Source: Mesorhizobium_G sp049840935 (GTDB lineage: Bacteria > Pseudomonadota > Alphaproteobacteria > Rhizobiales > Rhizobiaceae). From it: a stretch of 64,000 nt of DNA. The notes below the pieces were generated by a model that saw nothing but the letters and a program-made list of their open reading frames with translations, had not been told where the DNA came from and ran no database searches. The stretch lies in contig JASGJA010000016.1 in assembly GCA_049840935.1 (NCBI GenBank), positions 62,001 to 126,000 on the forward strand, in the 5' to 3' direction. Each line of letters opens with the position of its first letter. The first letter of the stretch is position 1. Position numbers and translations under genes: made by a program. Positions 44,473 to 53,595 of the stretch are shown here, piece after piece.

Positions 44473-45038
44473 GCAGCGAAAAAGTGAGTGTGGCGATTGA
44501 AGCCGATACGAGCGCATTCCAGACGGCGCTGGAAAGCCTTCAATCCATTGCGGGCAATTTTGGCTCGCAACTGACATCGGGGCTGCGCAGCGCCGTGGTG
44601 AGCGGCAAGGAGCTGGACGATGTGCTGCGCCAGATCGGCATGAACATTGCGGGCATGGCGCTGAACAAGGGGCTGGCTCCGCTCAGCAGCATGTTCAACT
44701 CGATGTTTTCCGGTGTGTTCGGTGGCGTGAGCGGCTTTGCCAAGGGTGGCGTGCCGGGTGCGGTCGTGCCGTTCGCTTCGGGCGGAGTGGTGTCGTCGCC
44801 GACATATTTTCCGATGGGCGGGAATCTCGGCCTTATGGGCGAGGCGGGAACCGAAGCGATCATGCCGTTGCAGCGCACAGCGGATGGCAGGCTGGGCGTA
44901 GCATCGAATGGAGGCGGTGCCCCCATGAATGTGGTGTTCAACGTGAATGCGCAGGACGCCGGTTCGTTCAGAAAATCCGAGGCCCAGATTACCAGCATGT
45001 TAGCGCGCGCTGTGCGTCGCGGCTCACGGTCGCTGTAG
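44469..45038 (+). CDS. GTA tape measure protein
   Basis: Tape measure proteins set tail length. At 189 residues this one is very short, as in RcGTA g11. It starts with a helical part (SVAIEADTSAFQTALESLQSIAGNFGSQL), has a hydrophobic glycine-rich middle (about residues 65-115, with MFSGVFGGVSGFAKGG), and the GEAGTEAIMPLQR motif common in tail proteins. The ATG overlaps the upstream stop (ATGA). It ends nine bases before the DUF2460 gene. Confidence 0.88.
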   Translation: MSSEKVSVAIEADTSAFQTALESLQSIAGNFGSQLTSGLRSAVVSGKELDDVLRQIGMNIAGMALNKGLAPLSSMFNSMFSGVFGGVSGFAKGGVPGAVVPFASGGVVSSPTYFPMGGNLGLMGEAGTEAIMPLQRTADGRLGVASNGGGAPMNVVFNVNAQDAGSFRKSEAQITSMLARAVRRGSRSL

Positions 45039-45047
45039 GAGAGCGCA

Positions 45048-45694
45048 GTGAGCGAGTTTTCAGATTTTCACGATGTGCAGTTTCCGCTGGCCGTCGCGTT
45101 CGGCGCGACAGGTGGGCCGGAACGGCGCAACGAAATCATCAGCCTGACCTCTGGCCGCGAAAAGCGAAACGCGCGGACGGCGCATTCACGCAGACGTTTC
45201 GATGCAGGGACGGGCGTAAGGTCTTTGGCCGATCTCTATGAGGTAATTGCGTTTTTCGAGGCGCGGCGCGGGTCGCTACATGCGTTTCGATTCCGCGATC
45301 CGTTTGACATGAAGTCATGCGCCCCAGACCAGAGTGTGAGCGCCCTAGATCAGGGTTTGGGGACAGGCGACGGCGTGAAGACGCGTTTCGCTCTTATCAA
45401 GAGTTATGGATCGGGCAACGACGCCTATTATCGGCCAATACGCAAACTGGTTGTAAGTGGCCTACCGTGGCGGTGGGCGGTGTTGTGAAGAGCGTGGGAA
45501 CCTATTCGTTCGATGCCGCAACGGGCGAGGTGGTGTTTGCTGTTGGCGCGATACCCGCCAGCGGGCAGGTGGTGACGGCGGGCTACGAATTCGACGTGCC
45601 GGTGCGCTTCGATACGGACAGCCTTTCGGCGAGCCTGACCGCGTTCAAGGCCGGTCAGTTCCCGGCCATTCCGCTGATCGAGGTGTTGCTATGA
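45048..45694 (+). CDS. GTA distal tail protein, DUF2460 family (frame broken)
   Basis: The N-terminal part (FHDVQFPLAVAFGATGGPERRNEIISLTSG, ARTAHSRRRFDAG, FFEARRGSLHAFRFRDPFD) is a clear DUF2460/TIGR02217 protein, RcGTA g12. The frame changes near 45455-45470, between RPIRKLVVSG and TVAVGGVVKS, and the C-terminal part is found in another frame. Unlike the other lesions here this is a loss of one base (or gain of two) and has no GANTC beside it. Starts at a GTG at 45048. Confidence 0.85.
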
Positions 45695-46572
45695 GCTATC
45701 CGCAAGAGTTGCAGGATCATCTGGGGCAAACCGTTACGACCGTGTGCCGCTGCTGGCGACTGACGCGGCGGGACGGCGTCGGGCTGGGGTATACCGATCA
45801 CGACATGCCGCTAACGGTCGATGGCACGTTATGTGAGCCGCAGAGTGGCTTTAGCGCCAGCGAGGCCAAGCGCAGCCTTGGTCTTCAGGTTGACAGCGTT
45901 GATGTGGAGGGAGCGCTTTCTTCGGCGAGTATTTCTGACGAGGACATTTCGGCGGGGCTGCTGGATGGGGCGAGCGTCGAGACGTTTCTCGTGAACTGGC
46001 GCGATCCTGCACATTTTGCGCGGATCGGCTTTTCGGTTGTGGGAAAGATCACGCGGCGCGACGGCAGCTTTGTTGCCGAACTCGAAAGCCGGATGCGGTC
46101 GCTGGATCAGCCAAATGGGCGTTATGTGCTGCGGCGATGCGATGCTGAGCTTGGCGATGCACGCTGCAAATTTGCCCTTGGATCGGCGCATAGGGGGACT
46201 GGCGCGGTTGTCAACTTGCAGAACAAGACGACGATTTCGGTTAGTGGGCTGGGATCGTTTCAAACGGGCTGGTTCACCGACGGGTTGCTGACCTGGACCA
46301 GTGGGCAGTGGAACGGCGAGCAGGTTCGAGTGAGGCGGCATGTGAAGGCTGACGCCAGCGTAACGCTCAACCTGATGACGGGTGCAGGCATGCCGCAGGC
46401 GGGAGATGCCTTCTCCATCGTTGCAGGCTGCGACAAGAGCTTTGCGACCTGTCGAGCACGATTCAATAACGCGTTGAATTTCAGAGGCTTTCCGCATCTT
46501 CCCGGCAATGATCTGGCCTATTCCTACGCCACGGATAGCGGGAATTTCGACGGCGGGGCGGTGGTCCCATGA
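45691..46572 (+). CDS. GTA tail protein, DUF2163 family (gp13-like)
   Basis: The 293-residue protein has the DUF2163 N-terminal domain (CRCWRLTRRDGVGLGYTDHDMPL) and the typical cysteine-containing C-terminal block (AGCDKSFATCRARF and NFRGFPHLPGNDL). Several cysteines (CDAELGDARC) suggest metal binding; the RcGTA equivalent, g13, is the tail hub with an iron-sulfur site, as I recall. It overlaps the neighbours by four bases on each side. Confidence 0.9.
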   Translation: MSYPQELQDHLGQTVTTVCRCWRLTRRDGVGLGYTDHDMPLTVDGTLCEPQSGFSASEAKRSLGLQVDSVDVEGALSSASISDEDISAGLLDGASVETFLVNWRDPAHFARIGFSVVGKITRRDGSFVAELESRMRSLDQPNGRYVLRRCDAELGDARCKFALGSAHRGTGAVVNLQNKTTISVSGLGSFQTGWFTDGLLTWTSGQWNGEQVRVRRHVKADASVTLNLMTGAGMPQAGDAFSIVAGCDKSFATCRARFNNALNFRGFPHLPGNDLAYSYATDSGNFDGGAVVP

Positions 46573-46988
46573 TTCAGGACCGGATTATTGCCGAGGCGTT
46601 GAGCTGGGAAGGCACGCCGTACCGGCATCAGGCATCCCGCAAGCATGTGGGTTGCGATTGTCTTGGGCTGGTGCGCGGCGTGTGGCGCGAGGTCTATGGC
46701 CATGAGGCGGAAGTGCCGGACGCCTATGCGCCGGACTGGGCCGAAGCGAGCGGCGAGGAAGCACTGATCGAAGCTGCTCGACGGCATTGCGCCGAACGTG
46801 AGACTGCGGAGCCGGGTGATCTGATCCTGTTCCGGTGGCGGCCAAATATGCCAGCGAAGCACGCGGGTATTTTGGTGGCGCGCGACAGGTTTATACACGC
46901 CTATCAAGGCAATGCGGTGACGGTTTCTTCGCTCGTGCCGCAATGGCGGCAGCGCATTGCTGGCGCGTTTCAATTCCCCGAAAGCTGA
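46569..46988 (+). CDS. GTA NlpC/P60 peptidase (gp14-like)
   Basis: The 139-residue protein is an NlpC/P60-fold cysteine peptidase with the nucleophile in HVGCDCLGLVRGVW and the histidine in MPAKHAGILVARD. In GTAs and phages it sits at the tail tip and degrades recipient peptidoglycan during DNA entry. The ATG overlaps the stop of the DUF2163 gene, and the big tail-tip gene follows after five bases. Confidence 0.92.
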   Translation: MIQDRIIAEALSWEGTPYRHQASRKHVGCDCLGLVRGVWREVYGHEAEVPDAYAPDWAEASGEEALIEAARRHCAERETAEPGDLILFRWRPNMPAKHAGILVARDRFIHAYQGNAVTVSSLVPQWRQRIAGAFQFPES

Positions 46989-46993
46989 TTTGA

Positions 46994-49900
46994 ATGGCAA
47001 CAATCGTTTTGCAAGCCGCCGGTGCTTTCATCGGCGGCTATCTCGGCGCGGCTGGCGCGGCCATCGGCTCGGCTGCGGGCGCGATTGGTGGTTATTTGAT
47101 CGACCGCGCGCTGCTGGGCGGCTCGAAAACCATTGAAGGTGCGCGTCTGGACGGTGCGCGACCTTTCACGGCGGAGGAGGGCGCATCGCTGCCGCGCGTT
47201 TATGGCGCGGCGCGCGTTGGCGGCACGCTGATCTGGGCGACCCGCTTTGAAGAGGTGAAACAGACCAAGCGGCAAGGCGGCAAGGGCGGCGGCCAAAAGG
47301 TTTCTGAATATAGCTATTACGGCAACGCAGCCTTTGCGCTTTGTGAAGGGCCAATCGCAGGCGTGCGTCGCGTGTGGGCCGACGGGCAAGAGATTGACCT
47401 GACGGGCATTGAAATGCGCGTCTATCGCGGAACGGAGGACCAACTTGCCGACCCCCTGATCGAGGTGAAACAGGGTGCAAACAGTGCTCCCGCCTATCGC
47501 GGCGTTGCCTATGTGGTTTTCGAGCGATTGCCGCTGGACGCTTACGGGAACCGACTGCCGCAGTTCAATTTTGAAGTCCTTAGAACGGTTGGGGATGTAG
47601 AGCAGGACATTCGCGCGGTGACGCTTATCCCCGGCTCCACGGAATATGGGCTGGCGACGGTGCCGGTGAAGCTGGAGCGCAGGCCGGGTGAAACCGAGAT
47701 CGTGAACCGACATGTTCTGCACGGCGCCACCGACCTTGAAGCATCGCTGGACGAGTTGCAGGCGCTATGCCCGAACCTCAAGCATGTGGCGATTGTGGTG
47801 ACGTGGTACGGCAATGATCTGCGCGCTGGAAATTGCCTGATACGCCCTGCGGTGGTGAGTTCGGATGCCGCCGACTATTCGATGAGTTGGAAAGTGTGCG
47901 GCGTGACGCGCACGGCTGCGATTGAAGTTTCGCGACATAATGGCAATGCGGCTTTTGGTGGTTCGCCATGTGATGCGAGCGTAGTGCAGGCAATTGCGAA
48001 CCTGAAGGCACGGGGTATCAAGGTTACGCTCTATCCATTTGTAATGATGGATATTCCTGCCACCAACACTTTGCCCGATCCATATGGTGGAAGCAGACAG
48101 CAAGTGTATCCGTGGCGAGGCCGTATTACGTCCACAGCAGATCGGACGAGCACGGCACGCACGCAAATCAATATGTTCTGCGGGACGGTAAGCCGAAGCA
48201 ATTTTTCTGTATCAGGTAGCTCTGTGACCTATAGCGGCGCGGAGGGAGACTGGGGCTATCGCCGTTTCATTCTGCACTGCGCGAATCTGGCCAAGGCGGC
48301 GGGTGGTGTCGATGCGTTTCTGATCGGTTCGGAATTAGGCGGGCTGACGAGGTTGCGCGATGGCGCAGGCGCTTTTCCATTTGTGGAACAGCTTTGCACG
48401 CTGGCGGCGGATGTTCGGCTCGTGCTGGGCAGCACGGCAAAACTGACCTACGCGGCGGATTGGAGTGAGTATTTTGGCTATCACCCTGCCGATGGCAGCG
48501 GCGATGTTTTGAACAATCTGGATGCATTGTGGGCGCACCCGGCAATCGATGCGGTTGGCATCGATAATTACATGCCTCTATCCGACTGGCGCGACGGCGA
48601 TGAATATGGCGGGCATCCCGATGGGGTTGCCGGACCGTATGACCCCGCTGGTCTGCGCGCGTCGATTGCCGGGGGCGAGGGGTTCGACTGGTACTATGCC
48701 AGTAGCGCAGATCGGATTTCGAGAACGCGAACGCAGATCACCGACGGGACTTACGGGAAGCCGTGGGTCTATCGCTACAAGGATTTGATAGCGTGGTGGG
48801 CGAACGCGCATCGTAACCGTACGGGCGGGGTTGAGGCCGCTACGACAACGGCTTGGGTGCCGCAATCCAAGCCGATCTGGTTCACGGAAATTGGCTGTCC
48901 TGCCATCGACAAAGGCTGCAACCAGCCCAATGTTTTCTATGATCCGAAGTCGGACGAAAGCGCGCTGCCATATTTCTCCAGCGGCGGGCGATGCGACTTT
49001 GCGCAGAAGCAATTCCTGAAAGCGCATTTTGAACATTGGGACCCTGGCGCATCGGGTTTCCAGAACGCGTGGAACCCGGTTTCGTCGGTCTATGGCGGGC
49101 GGATGCTCGACCATGAGCGCATCTATGTGTGGTCGTGGGACGCTCGACCGTTTCCGGCGTATCCGCTGCGCTCCGATGTTTGGGCGGATGGCGGACTTTG
49201 GCAGCTTGGGCATTGGCTGAATGGCCGCACGGAGAGCGCTTCGGTTGGCGCGCTGATAAATGCGATACTGGCGGATCACGGATTGCCGGAGGCCGATGTC
49301 TCGCTCGTATCGGGAACGGTGCAAGGCTATCTCGTTTCGGACGCGACAACGGCGCGCGCTTCGATTGAAGCTCTGGTCGATGTTTTCAGGCTCGATGTTT
49401 GGGAAGACGCGGACGGACTGGTGTTCGCGGATGCGTCGGGGGCGATTGCCACAACACAGATTGATGATTTGGTGCTGGATGAAGATCAAGCCGTGGTTGA
49501 AAGCACGCGCACGCCGGATTTCGATCTGCCCGCAGAAATGGTGATCGCATGTCGCGATCCGCTACTGGACTACCAATCCTCAACGGCGCGGCAACGGCGA
49601 CCGGGTGCAAGCGGCAGCAGTCAGGAAGTTATCAGCTTTCAAGGTTCGCTTGATGGAGGGCAGGCCGCAAGCCTTCTCGAACGGCGTATCAATGATCTGT
49701 GGTCTGATCGCGAGACGATTGCGTTTTCCGTTCCAGCGGCGACGGTACGCACCGATCCGGGCGCGAGGGTGAGGCTTGAAGCGCTAGGCGAGAATGCGGA
49801 ATTCGTCGTGCAGCAGGTGGAGGAAGGACTAACACGTCAGATTGTGGCACGACCGGCACGACCGTTTACGCCTACCGGATGGGTTCCGGAACTGCCGTCT

Positions 49901-50866
49901 GTTTCGGTGCCTGCGCTGGTTGTGGGCAAACCTCTCGTTCTGATGCTCGACCTGCCGATGATGCCGGGAGTGACGAACGCCGCCGACCAATTTCGCATTG
50001 CGGCGTGGCAAAAGCCGTGGGCAAGCCAGATTGTCTACTCGTCGCCGGAGACGACCGGGTATGAGCAGCGCGCGACTGTCACGCAGCCCGCCAATGCGGG
50101 GCGATTATTGGCGGCGCTGGAGCAGGGGTTTGCCGGAAGGTTTGACCAAGGCGCGACGATCGAGGTCGAACTGTTCGATGGCGAGGCTGCGAGCGCCAGC
50201 CGCTTGCAGGTTTTGAACGGAGCTAACGCGGTCGCGGTTCTGGCCGTGAATGGTCAATGGGAGATCATTCAGTACGAGACGGCAGAGGAAATTGCACCGA
50301 ACAATTGGCGCCTTTCCAGCCTTCTGCGCGGACAGCTGGGGACCGACGACGCAAGCACGGCAGGCGCTGAGGTCGGAGCAAGCGCGGTGCTGCTGGACAG
50401 CGCAGTGTTGGCGGCTGGCCTGAAGGCAGGCGAGGCCGGGCTGGCGCTGAACTGGCGCGTAGGGCCAACGGGCGCGGATTTCTCCGATGAAACTATGACC
50501 ACCGTGAGCGCGACGGGCGGCGTGCGCGCCCTACTGCCGCTTGCTCCGGTGCATCTGCAGTGCGTGAAAACGGTGACTGGGGATCTGGCGCTAAATTGGA
50601 TGCGACGCAGCCGAATCGATGCGGACAACTGGGACGCTTCCGATGTGCCGCTTGGCGAGGAGAGCGAAAGATATCTCGTGCAGGTGCTGAATGGCGCAGG
50701 CGCAACGGTGCGCGAAGCTGAAGTTTCCAGCGCAAGCTGGACCTATGCGGCAGCACTCGCAGCGGCTGATTTCCCCTCCGCTACTTCCTTCACGATTCGC
50801 GTGCAGCAGATCGGCACCGGCGGCAGGCTTGGACTCGCCCGGACGAAGACATTTCCTCTCAACTGA
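46994..50866 (+). CDS. GTA baseplate/host-specificity protein with TIM-barrel domain (gp15-like)
   Basis: The 1290-residue protein is the largest of the cluster and equals RcGTA g15. A hydrophobic glycine/alanine-rich start (residues 5-35) is followed by the tail-hub region, then the GTA TIM-barrel-like glycoside hydrolase domain (about residues 430-730, with FLIGSELGGLTRLRDG, YAADWSEYFGY, WFTEIGCPAIDKGCNQPNVF), then the phage-tail_3 domain and a C-terminal receptor-type part with RLSSLLRGQLGTDDAS. Glutamates in SELGG and FTEIG fit catalytic positions. It is intact over 3.9 kb. Confidence 0.93.
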   Translation: MATIVLQAAGAFIGGYLGAAGAAIGSAAGAIGGYLIDRALLGGSKTIEGARLDGARPFTAEEGASLPRVYGAARVGGTLIWATRFEEVKQTKRQGGKGGGQKVSEYSYYGNAAFALCEGPIAGVRRVWADGQEIDLTGIEMRVYRGTEDQLADPLIEVKQGANSAPAYRGVAYVVFERLPLDAYGNRLPQFNFEVLRTVGDVEQDIRAVTLIPGSTEYGLATVPVKLERRPGETEIVNRHVLHGATDLEASLDELQALCPNLKHVAIVVTWYGNDLRAGNCLIRPAVVSSDAADYSMSWKVCGVTRTAAIEVSRHNGNAAFGGSPCDASVVQAIANLKARGIKVTLYPFVMMDIPATNTLPDPYGGSRQQVYPWRGRITSTADRTSTARTQINMFCGTVSRSNFSVSGSSVTYSGAEGDWGYRRFILHCANLAKAAGGVDAFLIGSELGGLTRLRDGAGAFPFVEQLCTLAADVRLVLGSTAKLTYAADWSEYFGYHPADGSGDVLNNLDALWAHPAIDAVGIDNYMPLSDWRDGDEYGGHPDGVAGPYDPAGLRASIAGGEGFDWYYASSADRISRTRTQITDGTYGKPWVYRYKDLIAWWANAHRNRTGGVEAATTTAWVPQSKPIWFTEIGCPAIDKGCNQPNVFYDPKSDESALPYFSSGGRCDFAQKQFLKAHFEHWDPGASGFQNAWNPVSSVYGGRMLDHERIYVWSWDARPFPAYPLRSDVWADGGLWQLGHWLNGRTESASVGALINAILADHGLPEADVSLVSGTVQGYLVSDATTARASIEALVDVFRLDVWEDADGLVFADASGAIATTQIDDLVLDEDQAVVESTRTPDFDLPAEMVIACRDPLLDYQSSTARQRRPGASGSSQEVISFQGSLDGGQAASLLERRINDLWSDRETIAFSVPAATVRTDPGARVRLEALGENAEFVVQQVEEGLTRQIVARPARPFTPTGWVPELPSVSVPALVVGKPLVLMLDLPMMPGVTNAADQFRIAAWQKPWASQIVYSSPETTGYEQRATVTQPANAGRLLAALEQGFAGRFDQGATIEVELFDGEAASASRLQVLNGANAVAVLAVNGQWEIIQYETAEEIAPNNWRLSSLLRGQLGTDDASTAGAEVGASAVLLDSAVLAAGLKAGEAGLALNWRVGPTGADFSDETMTTVSATGGVRALLPLAPVHLQCVKTVTGDLALNWMRRSRIDADNWDASDVPLGEESERYLVQVLNGAGATVREAEVSSASWTYAAALAAADFPSATSFTIRVQQIGTGGRLGLARTKTFPLN

Positions 50867-50881
50867 AAACTGGAGACACAC

Positions 50882-51088
50882 ATGATTGAGACAAAAGCCT
50901 GGTATCTGTCGCGCACGGTTTGGGCTTCGCTCGTGACGATATTTCTGGCCATCGCGAACTATTCGGGGATTGCCGCGACCGGCCTGCCGCAAGATGCGCT
51001 AACGGATGCGGCGGTAAACATAGCTACCACGATTTCAGGTATGATAGCTATTTTCGGACGGTTGCAAGCTACCAGCCGGATTGGTTAA
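50882..51088 (+). CDS. holin-like small membrane protein
   Basis: The 68-residue protein has two hydrophobic segments (about residues 12-32 and 43-60) and ends IFGRLQATSRIG, a pattern common to a small phage holin-like family (a WxSRTVWAS-type start and an IxGRxxAT end). GGAG lies before the ATG, and the gene begins 15 bases after the large tail gene, so it is likely the last gene of the GTA transcript. A holin would let particles or an endolysin out of the cell. No endolysin gene is adjacent. Confidence 0.65.
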   Translation: MIETKAWYLSRTVWASLVTIFLAIANYSGIAATGLPQDALTDAAVNIATTISGMIAIFGRLQATSRIG

Positions 51089-51157
51089 AGTGTGGGCAGA
51101 ACGCTGGTCGGGGGACCGTTCATTCCGCGTTCAGCCCATTTGAATTAGAAAGCCAGC

Positions 51158-51451
51158 ATGAGTTACCTTTATTCAGTCATGCGGCATGCAATCGCGGCGC
51201 TCGTCGCCGCGACCTTCGTTGCTGCGCCAGTTGGAGAGGCGGTAGCCGCTCCTGCCGAAGCGCCGGTGCTGGTTGCGCAGGCCGACTGCTATGCCATCGG
51301 ACAGCAGGTTGCCGCGCAAAATGGCGGAACGCTTGCACGCGCGACCGCTTCGAATCAGGGCGGTCAGCCGGTCTGCGTTATCGTGGTGCTGGTGCCGGGC
51401 AAGGACGGGCAGCGGCCCCGACGCGCGGAGTTCGTGGTTCCCGCGAATTGA
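51158..51451 (+). CDS. feuN: small periplasmic protein, FeuN-like
   Basis: The 97-residue protein has a signal peptide (cleavage near AVAA-PAEA) and a short periplasmic domain with two cysteines (ADCYAIG and QPVCVIVVLVPG) that could form a disulfide. In Sinorhizobium the small periplasmic protein FeuN is encoded next to the FeuP-FeuQ two-component system and restrains the kinase FeuQ. The same arrangement is seen here, 43 bases before the response regulator. Assignment rests on position, size and export signal. Confidence 0.65.
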   Translation: MSYLYSVMRHAIAALVAATFVAAPVGEAVAAPAEAPVLVAQADCYAIGQQVAAQNGGTLARATASNQGGQPVCVIVVLVPGKDGQRPRRAEFVVPAN

Positions 51452-51494
51452 GCCTTAGAATCTTCCACATCAAATAATCTGGCGGCATTGTTCG

Positions 51495-52160
51495 ATGCGT
51501 ATTCTGGTCATTGAAGACGATAAAAACCTGAACCGGCAAATCTGTGATGCGCTCACGGATGCCGGCTATGTTGTTGACACGGCGTTTGACGGCGATGAGG
51601 GGCATTTTCTTGGCGATACAGAGCCGTATGACGCTGTGATCCTCGATATTGGCCTGCCGCAGATGGACGGCATAAGCGTGGTGGAACGCTGGCGGCGCGA
51701 CGGGCGCAAAATGCCGGTGCTGATGCTGACCGCGCGCGACCGCTGGAGCGACAAGGTGGCGGGCATAGATGCGGGTGCGGATGATTATGTCGCCAAACCG
51801 TTCCATATCGAGGAAGTGCTGGCGCGGTTACGTGCGCTGATACGTCGTGCGGCAGGGCATGCGTCGTCGGAGCTTTCGTGCGGACCGCTGCGGCTGGACA
51901 CCAAGGCATCGAAGGCGGACGTCAATGGTATGCCGCTGAAGCTTACCTCGCATGAGTTTCGCCTGCTGGCCTATTTGATGCATCACATGGGCGAGGTGGT
52001 TTCGCGCACCGAACTGGTGGAGCACCTTTACGATCAGGATTTCGATCGTGATTCCAATACGATAGAAGTGTTCGTCGGACGACTTCGCAAGAAGATGGGG
52101 ATCGACATGATCGAAACCGTGCGCGGCATGGGATACCGCATGCGCGAGCCGCAAGGCTGA
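51495..52160 (+). CDS. feuP: FeuP-like OmpR-family response regulator
   Basis: The 221-residue protein has a receiver domain (acidic pair IEDDK at residues 6-8, phospho-acceptor aspartate in VILDIGLPQMDG near residue 53, lysine in VAKPFHIEE) and a winged-helix DNA-binding domain (LTSHEFRLLAYLMHHMGEVVSRTELVEHLY). In rhizobia FeuP controls genes for periplasmic cyclic glucan export and osmoadaptation. It is followed after three bases by its kinase gene. Confidence 0.82.
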   Translation: MRILVIEDDKNLNRQICDALTDAGYVVDTAFDGDEGHFLGDTEPYDAVILDIGLPQMDGISVVERWRRDGRKMPVLMLTARDRWSDKVAGIDAGADDYVAKPFHIEEVLARLRALIRRAAGHASSELSCGPLRLDTKASKADVNGMPLKLTSHEFRLLAYLMHHMGEVVSRTELVEHLYDQDFDRDSNTIEVFVGRLRKKMGIDMIETVRGMGYRMREPQG

Positions 52161-52163
52161 CCG

Positions 52164-53564
52164 GTGCCGCGGACGGGCTTGGTACGGTTTCAATCGGCGT
52201 TTCGCTCACTTGCGTTCCGCGTCATCGCCTTCTCGACGATCTGGGCGATTTTGGCGCTCGTCGTGATTACAACGGTTATTGCCGCGCTTTACCGACAGGC
52301 AAGCGAACGAGGATTTGAAAGCCTGCTATCGGCGCATCTTTTCAACTTGATTGGGTCAGTTGGTGTTTCGCCGACCGGGCAGCTTACGGGCTCGCCAGAC
52401 CTTGGTGATTTGCGATTCTCCATTCCGGGCTCTGGTTGGTATTATTCCGTGGAGCCTGTTTCACCTGAGTTGAAGGGCGAGATACGGTCCACCTCAATGC
52501 TGGAAAAGGTCACTTCACCGCCGCCATCGGACGTGCCTTTCAATTCGGCTTTCCAGCGCAGCTATCAGGCGTCCGGTCCGCAAGGGCAGCAATTGCAGGT
52601 TCTGGAAAGTGAGTTCGTGCTGGACCCGCAGAACCGCGCAGCGCGCTTTCGCGTGATGGGCAACCGGAGCGAATTGGAGGCGGAAATCAACGGATTTGAA
52701 AGCCGGTTGCTCGGATATCTGGCGTTGTTTGGTGCCGGGATGATAGCCATCAACGCCATCGCCATTCTGTTCGGACTGCGACCGCTGGGGCGCGTGCGTG
52801 CTGCGCTGGCGCAAGTGCGCGAAGGGACAGCTCGGCGGCTGGACGGCAGCTTTCCGACCGAGATTGAGCCGCTGGCAAATGAAACGAACGCGCTTATCGA
52901 GAACAATCGGCGCATCGTGGAGCGCTCGCGCACGCAGGTCGGGAACCTTGCGCATTCGCTTAAGACGCCGCTGGCCGTGCTGCTGAACGAGGGGCGGGCG
53001 ATGGGTGATTCTCGCGGCCGCATGATCGTGGATCAGGCGTCAGCCATGCAGCATCAGGTTGAGCATTATTTGCAGCGAGCGCGTGTAGCGGCGCAACGCG
53101 ACAGTGTGGTTTTCAGAACCCCGGTAAAGCCAGTTCTGGAACGCCTTGTGCGCGTTATGGCAAAGGTAAATCCCGATAAGGCAATCGCTCTTTCAGTGCC
53201 CGATGAACCTATGATCTTTGCGGGAGAACGCGAAGATCTGGAGGAAATTGTCGGGAATCTGCTGGAAAACGCGATGAAATGGTCGCGAAAGAACGTTGCG
53301 GTTTCGGCTTTCCTTATCGAGAGCGCTAATACCCCGTCGCATCGATTTCAGATGAACATTGAAGATGATGGGCCGGGCATCCCCGAAGCGCAAACACGCG
53401 AAGCGTTGCAGCGCGGCAAGCGTCTGGATGAAACGAAGCCGGGAAGCGGCTTGGGTCTTGCTATCGTCGCCGATCTCGTCAAGGAGTACGATGGAGTGCT
53501 GCGGCTGGAACAATCGCCATTGGGAGGATTGAGGGCGAACGTCCAGCTTAAATGTGCGGAATAG
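52164..53564 (+). CDS. feuQ: FeuQ-like sensor histidine kinase
   Basis: The 466-residue kinase has two membrane segments (about residues 17-42 and 186-207) enclosing a periplasmic sensor domain, a HAMP-type linker, the histidine box GNLAHSLKTPLAVLLNEG with the phospho-acceptor histidine, and the ATPase domain with NLLENAMKWS, DDGPGIPE and GSGLGLAIVADL. The SLKTPLAVL form is typical of the PhoQ-like group. It starts at a GTG three bases after feuP. The periplasmic domain would be the target of the FeuN-like protein. Confidence 0.82.
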   Translation: MPRTGLVRFQSAFRSLAFRVIAFSTIWAILALVVITTVIAALYRQASERGFESLLSAHLFNLIGSVGVSPTGQLTGSPDLGDLRFSIPGSGWYYSVEPVSPELKGEIRSTSMLEKVTSPPPSDVPFNSAFQRSYQASGPQGQQLQVLESEFVLDPQNRAARFRVMGNRSELEAEINGFESRLLGYLALFGAGMIAINAIAILFGLRPLGRVRAALAQVREGTARRLDGSFPTEIEPLANETNALIENNRRIVERSRTQVGNLAHSLKTPLAVLLNEGRAMGDSRGRMIVDQASAMQHQVEHYLQRARVAAQRDSVVFRTPVKPVLERLVRVMAKVNPDKAIALSVPDEPMIFAGEREDLEEIVGNLLENAMKWSRKNVAVSAFLIESANTPSHRFQMNIEDDGPGIPEAQTREALQRGKRLDETKPGSGLGLAIVADLVKEYDGVLRLEQSPLGGLRANVQLKCAE

Positions 53565-53595
53565 CAGGCGGAGTCGGTAAGAGGGCGTTGGTTCA

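Larger units (their letters stand above)
36749..50866 (+). mobile_element. RcGTA-like gene transfer agent head-tail cluster
   Basis: Eighteen consecutive rightward genes follow the order of the Rhodobacter GTA: small and large terminase, portal, prohead protease, capsid, connectors, tail tube, chaperones, tape measure, DUF2460, DUF2163, NlpC/P60 and host-specificity proteins. There is no integrase, repressor, replication gene or attachment site, and the tape measure is very short, all as in GTAs and unlike an inducible prophage. Most genes overlap by ATGA. Two frames are broken (tail tube and DUF2460 genes), at least one probably by sequencing error. Confidence 0.88.

Noticed and set aside
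45440..45475. Programmed frameshift in the DUF2460 gene
   Set aside because: No slippery sequence or downstream structure is visible, and the family is encoded in one frame elsewhere. In tailed phages programmed shifts occur in the chaperone genes, not here.
36749..51088. An inducible prophage
   Set aside because: There is no integrase, repressor, replication gene or attachment site, and gene order and sizes follow the GTA pattern.
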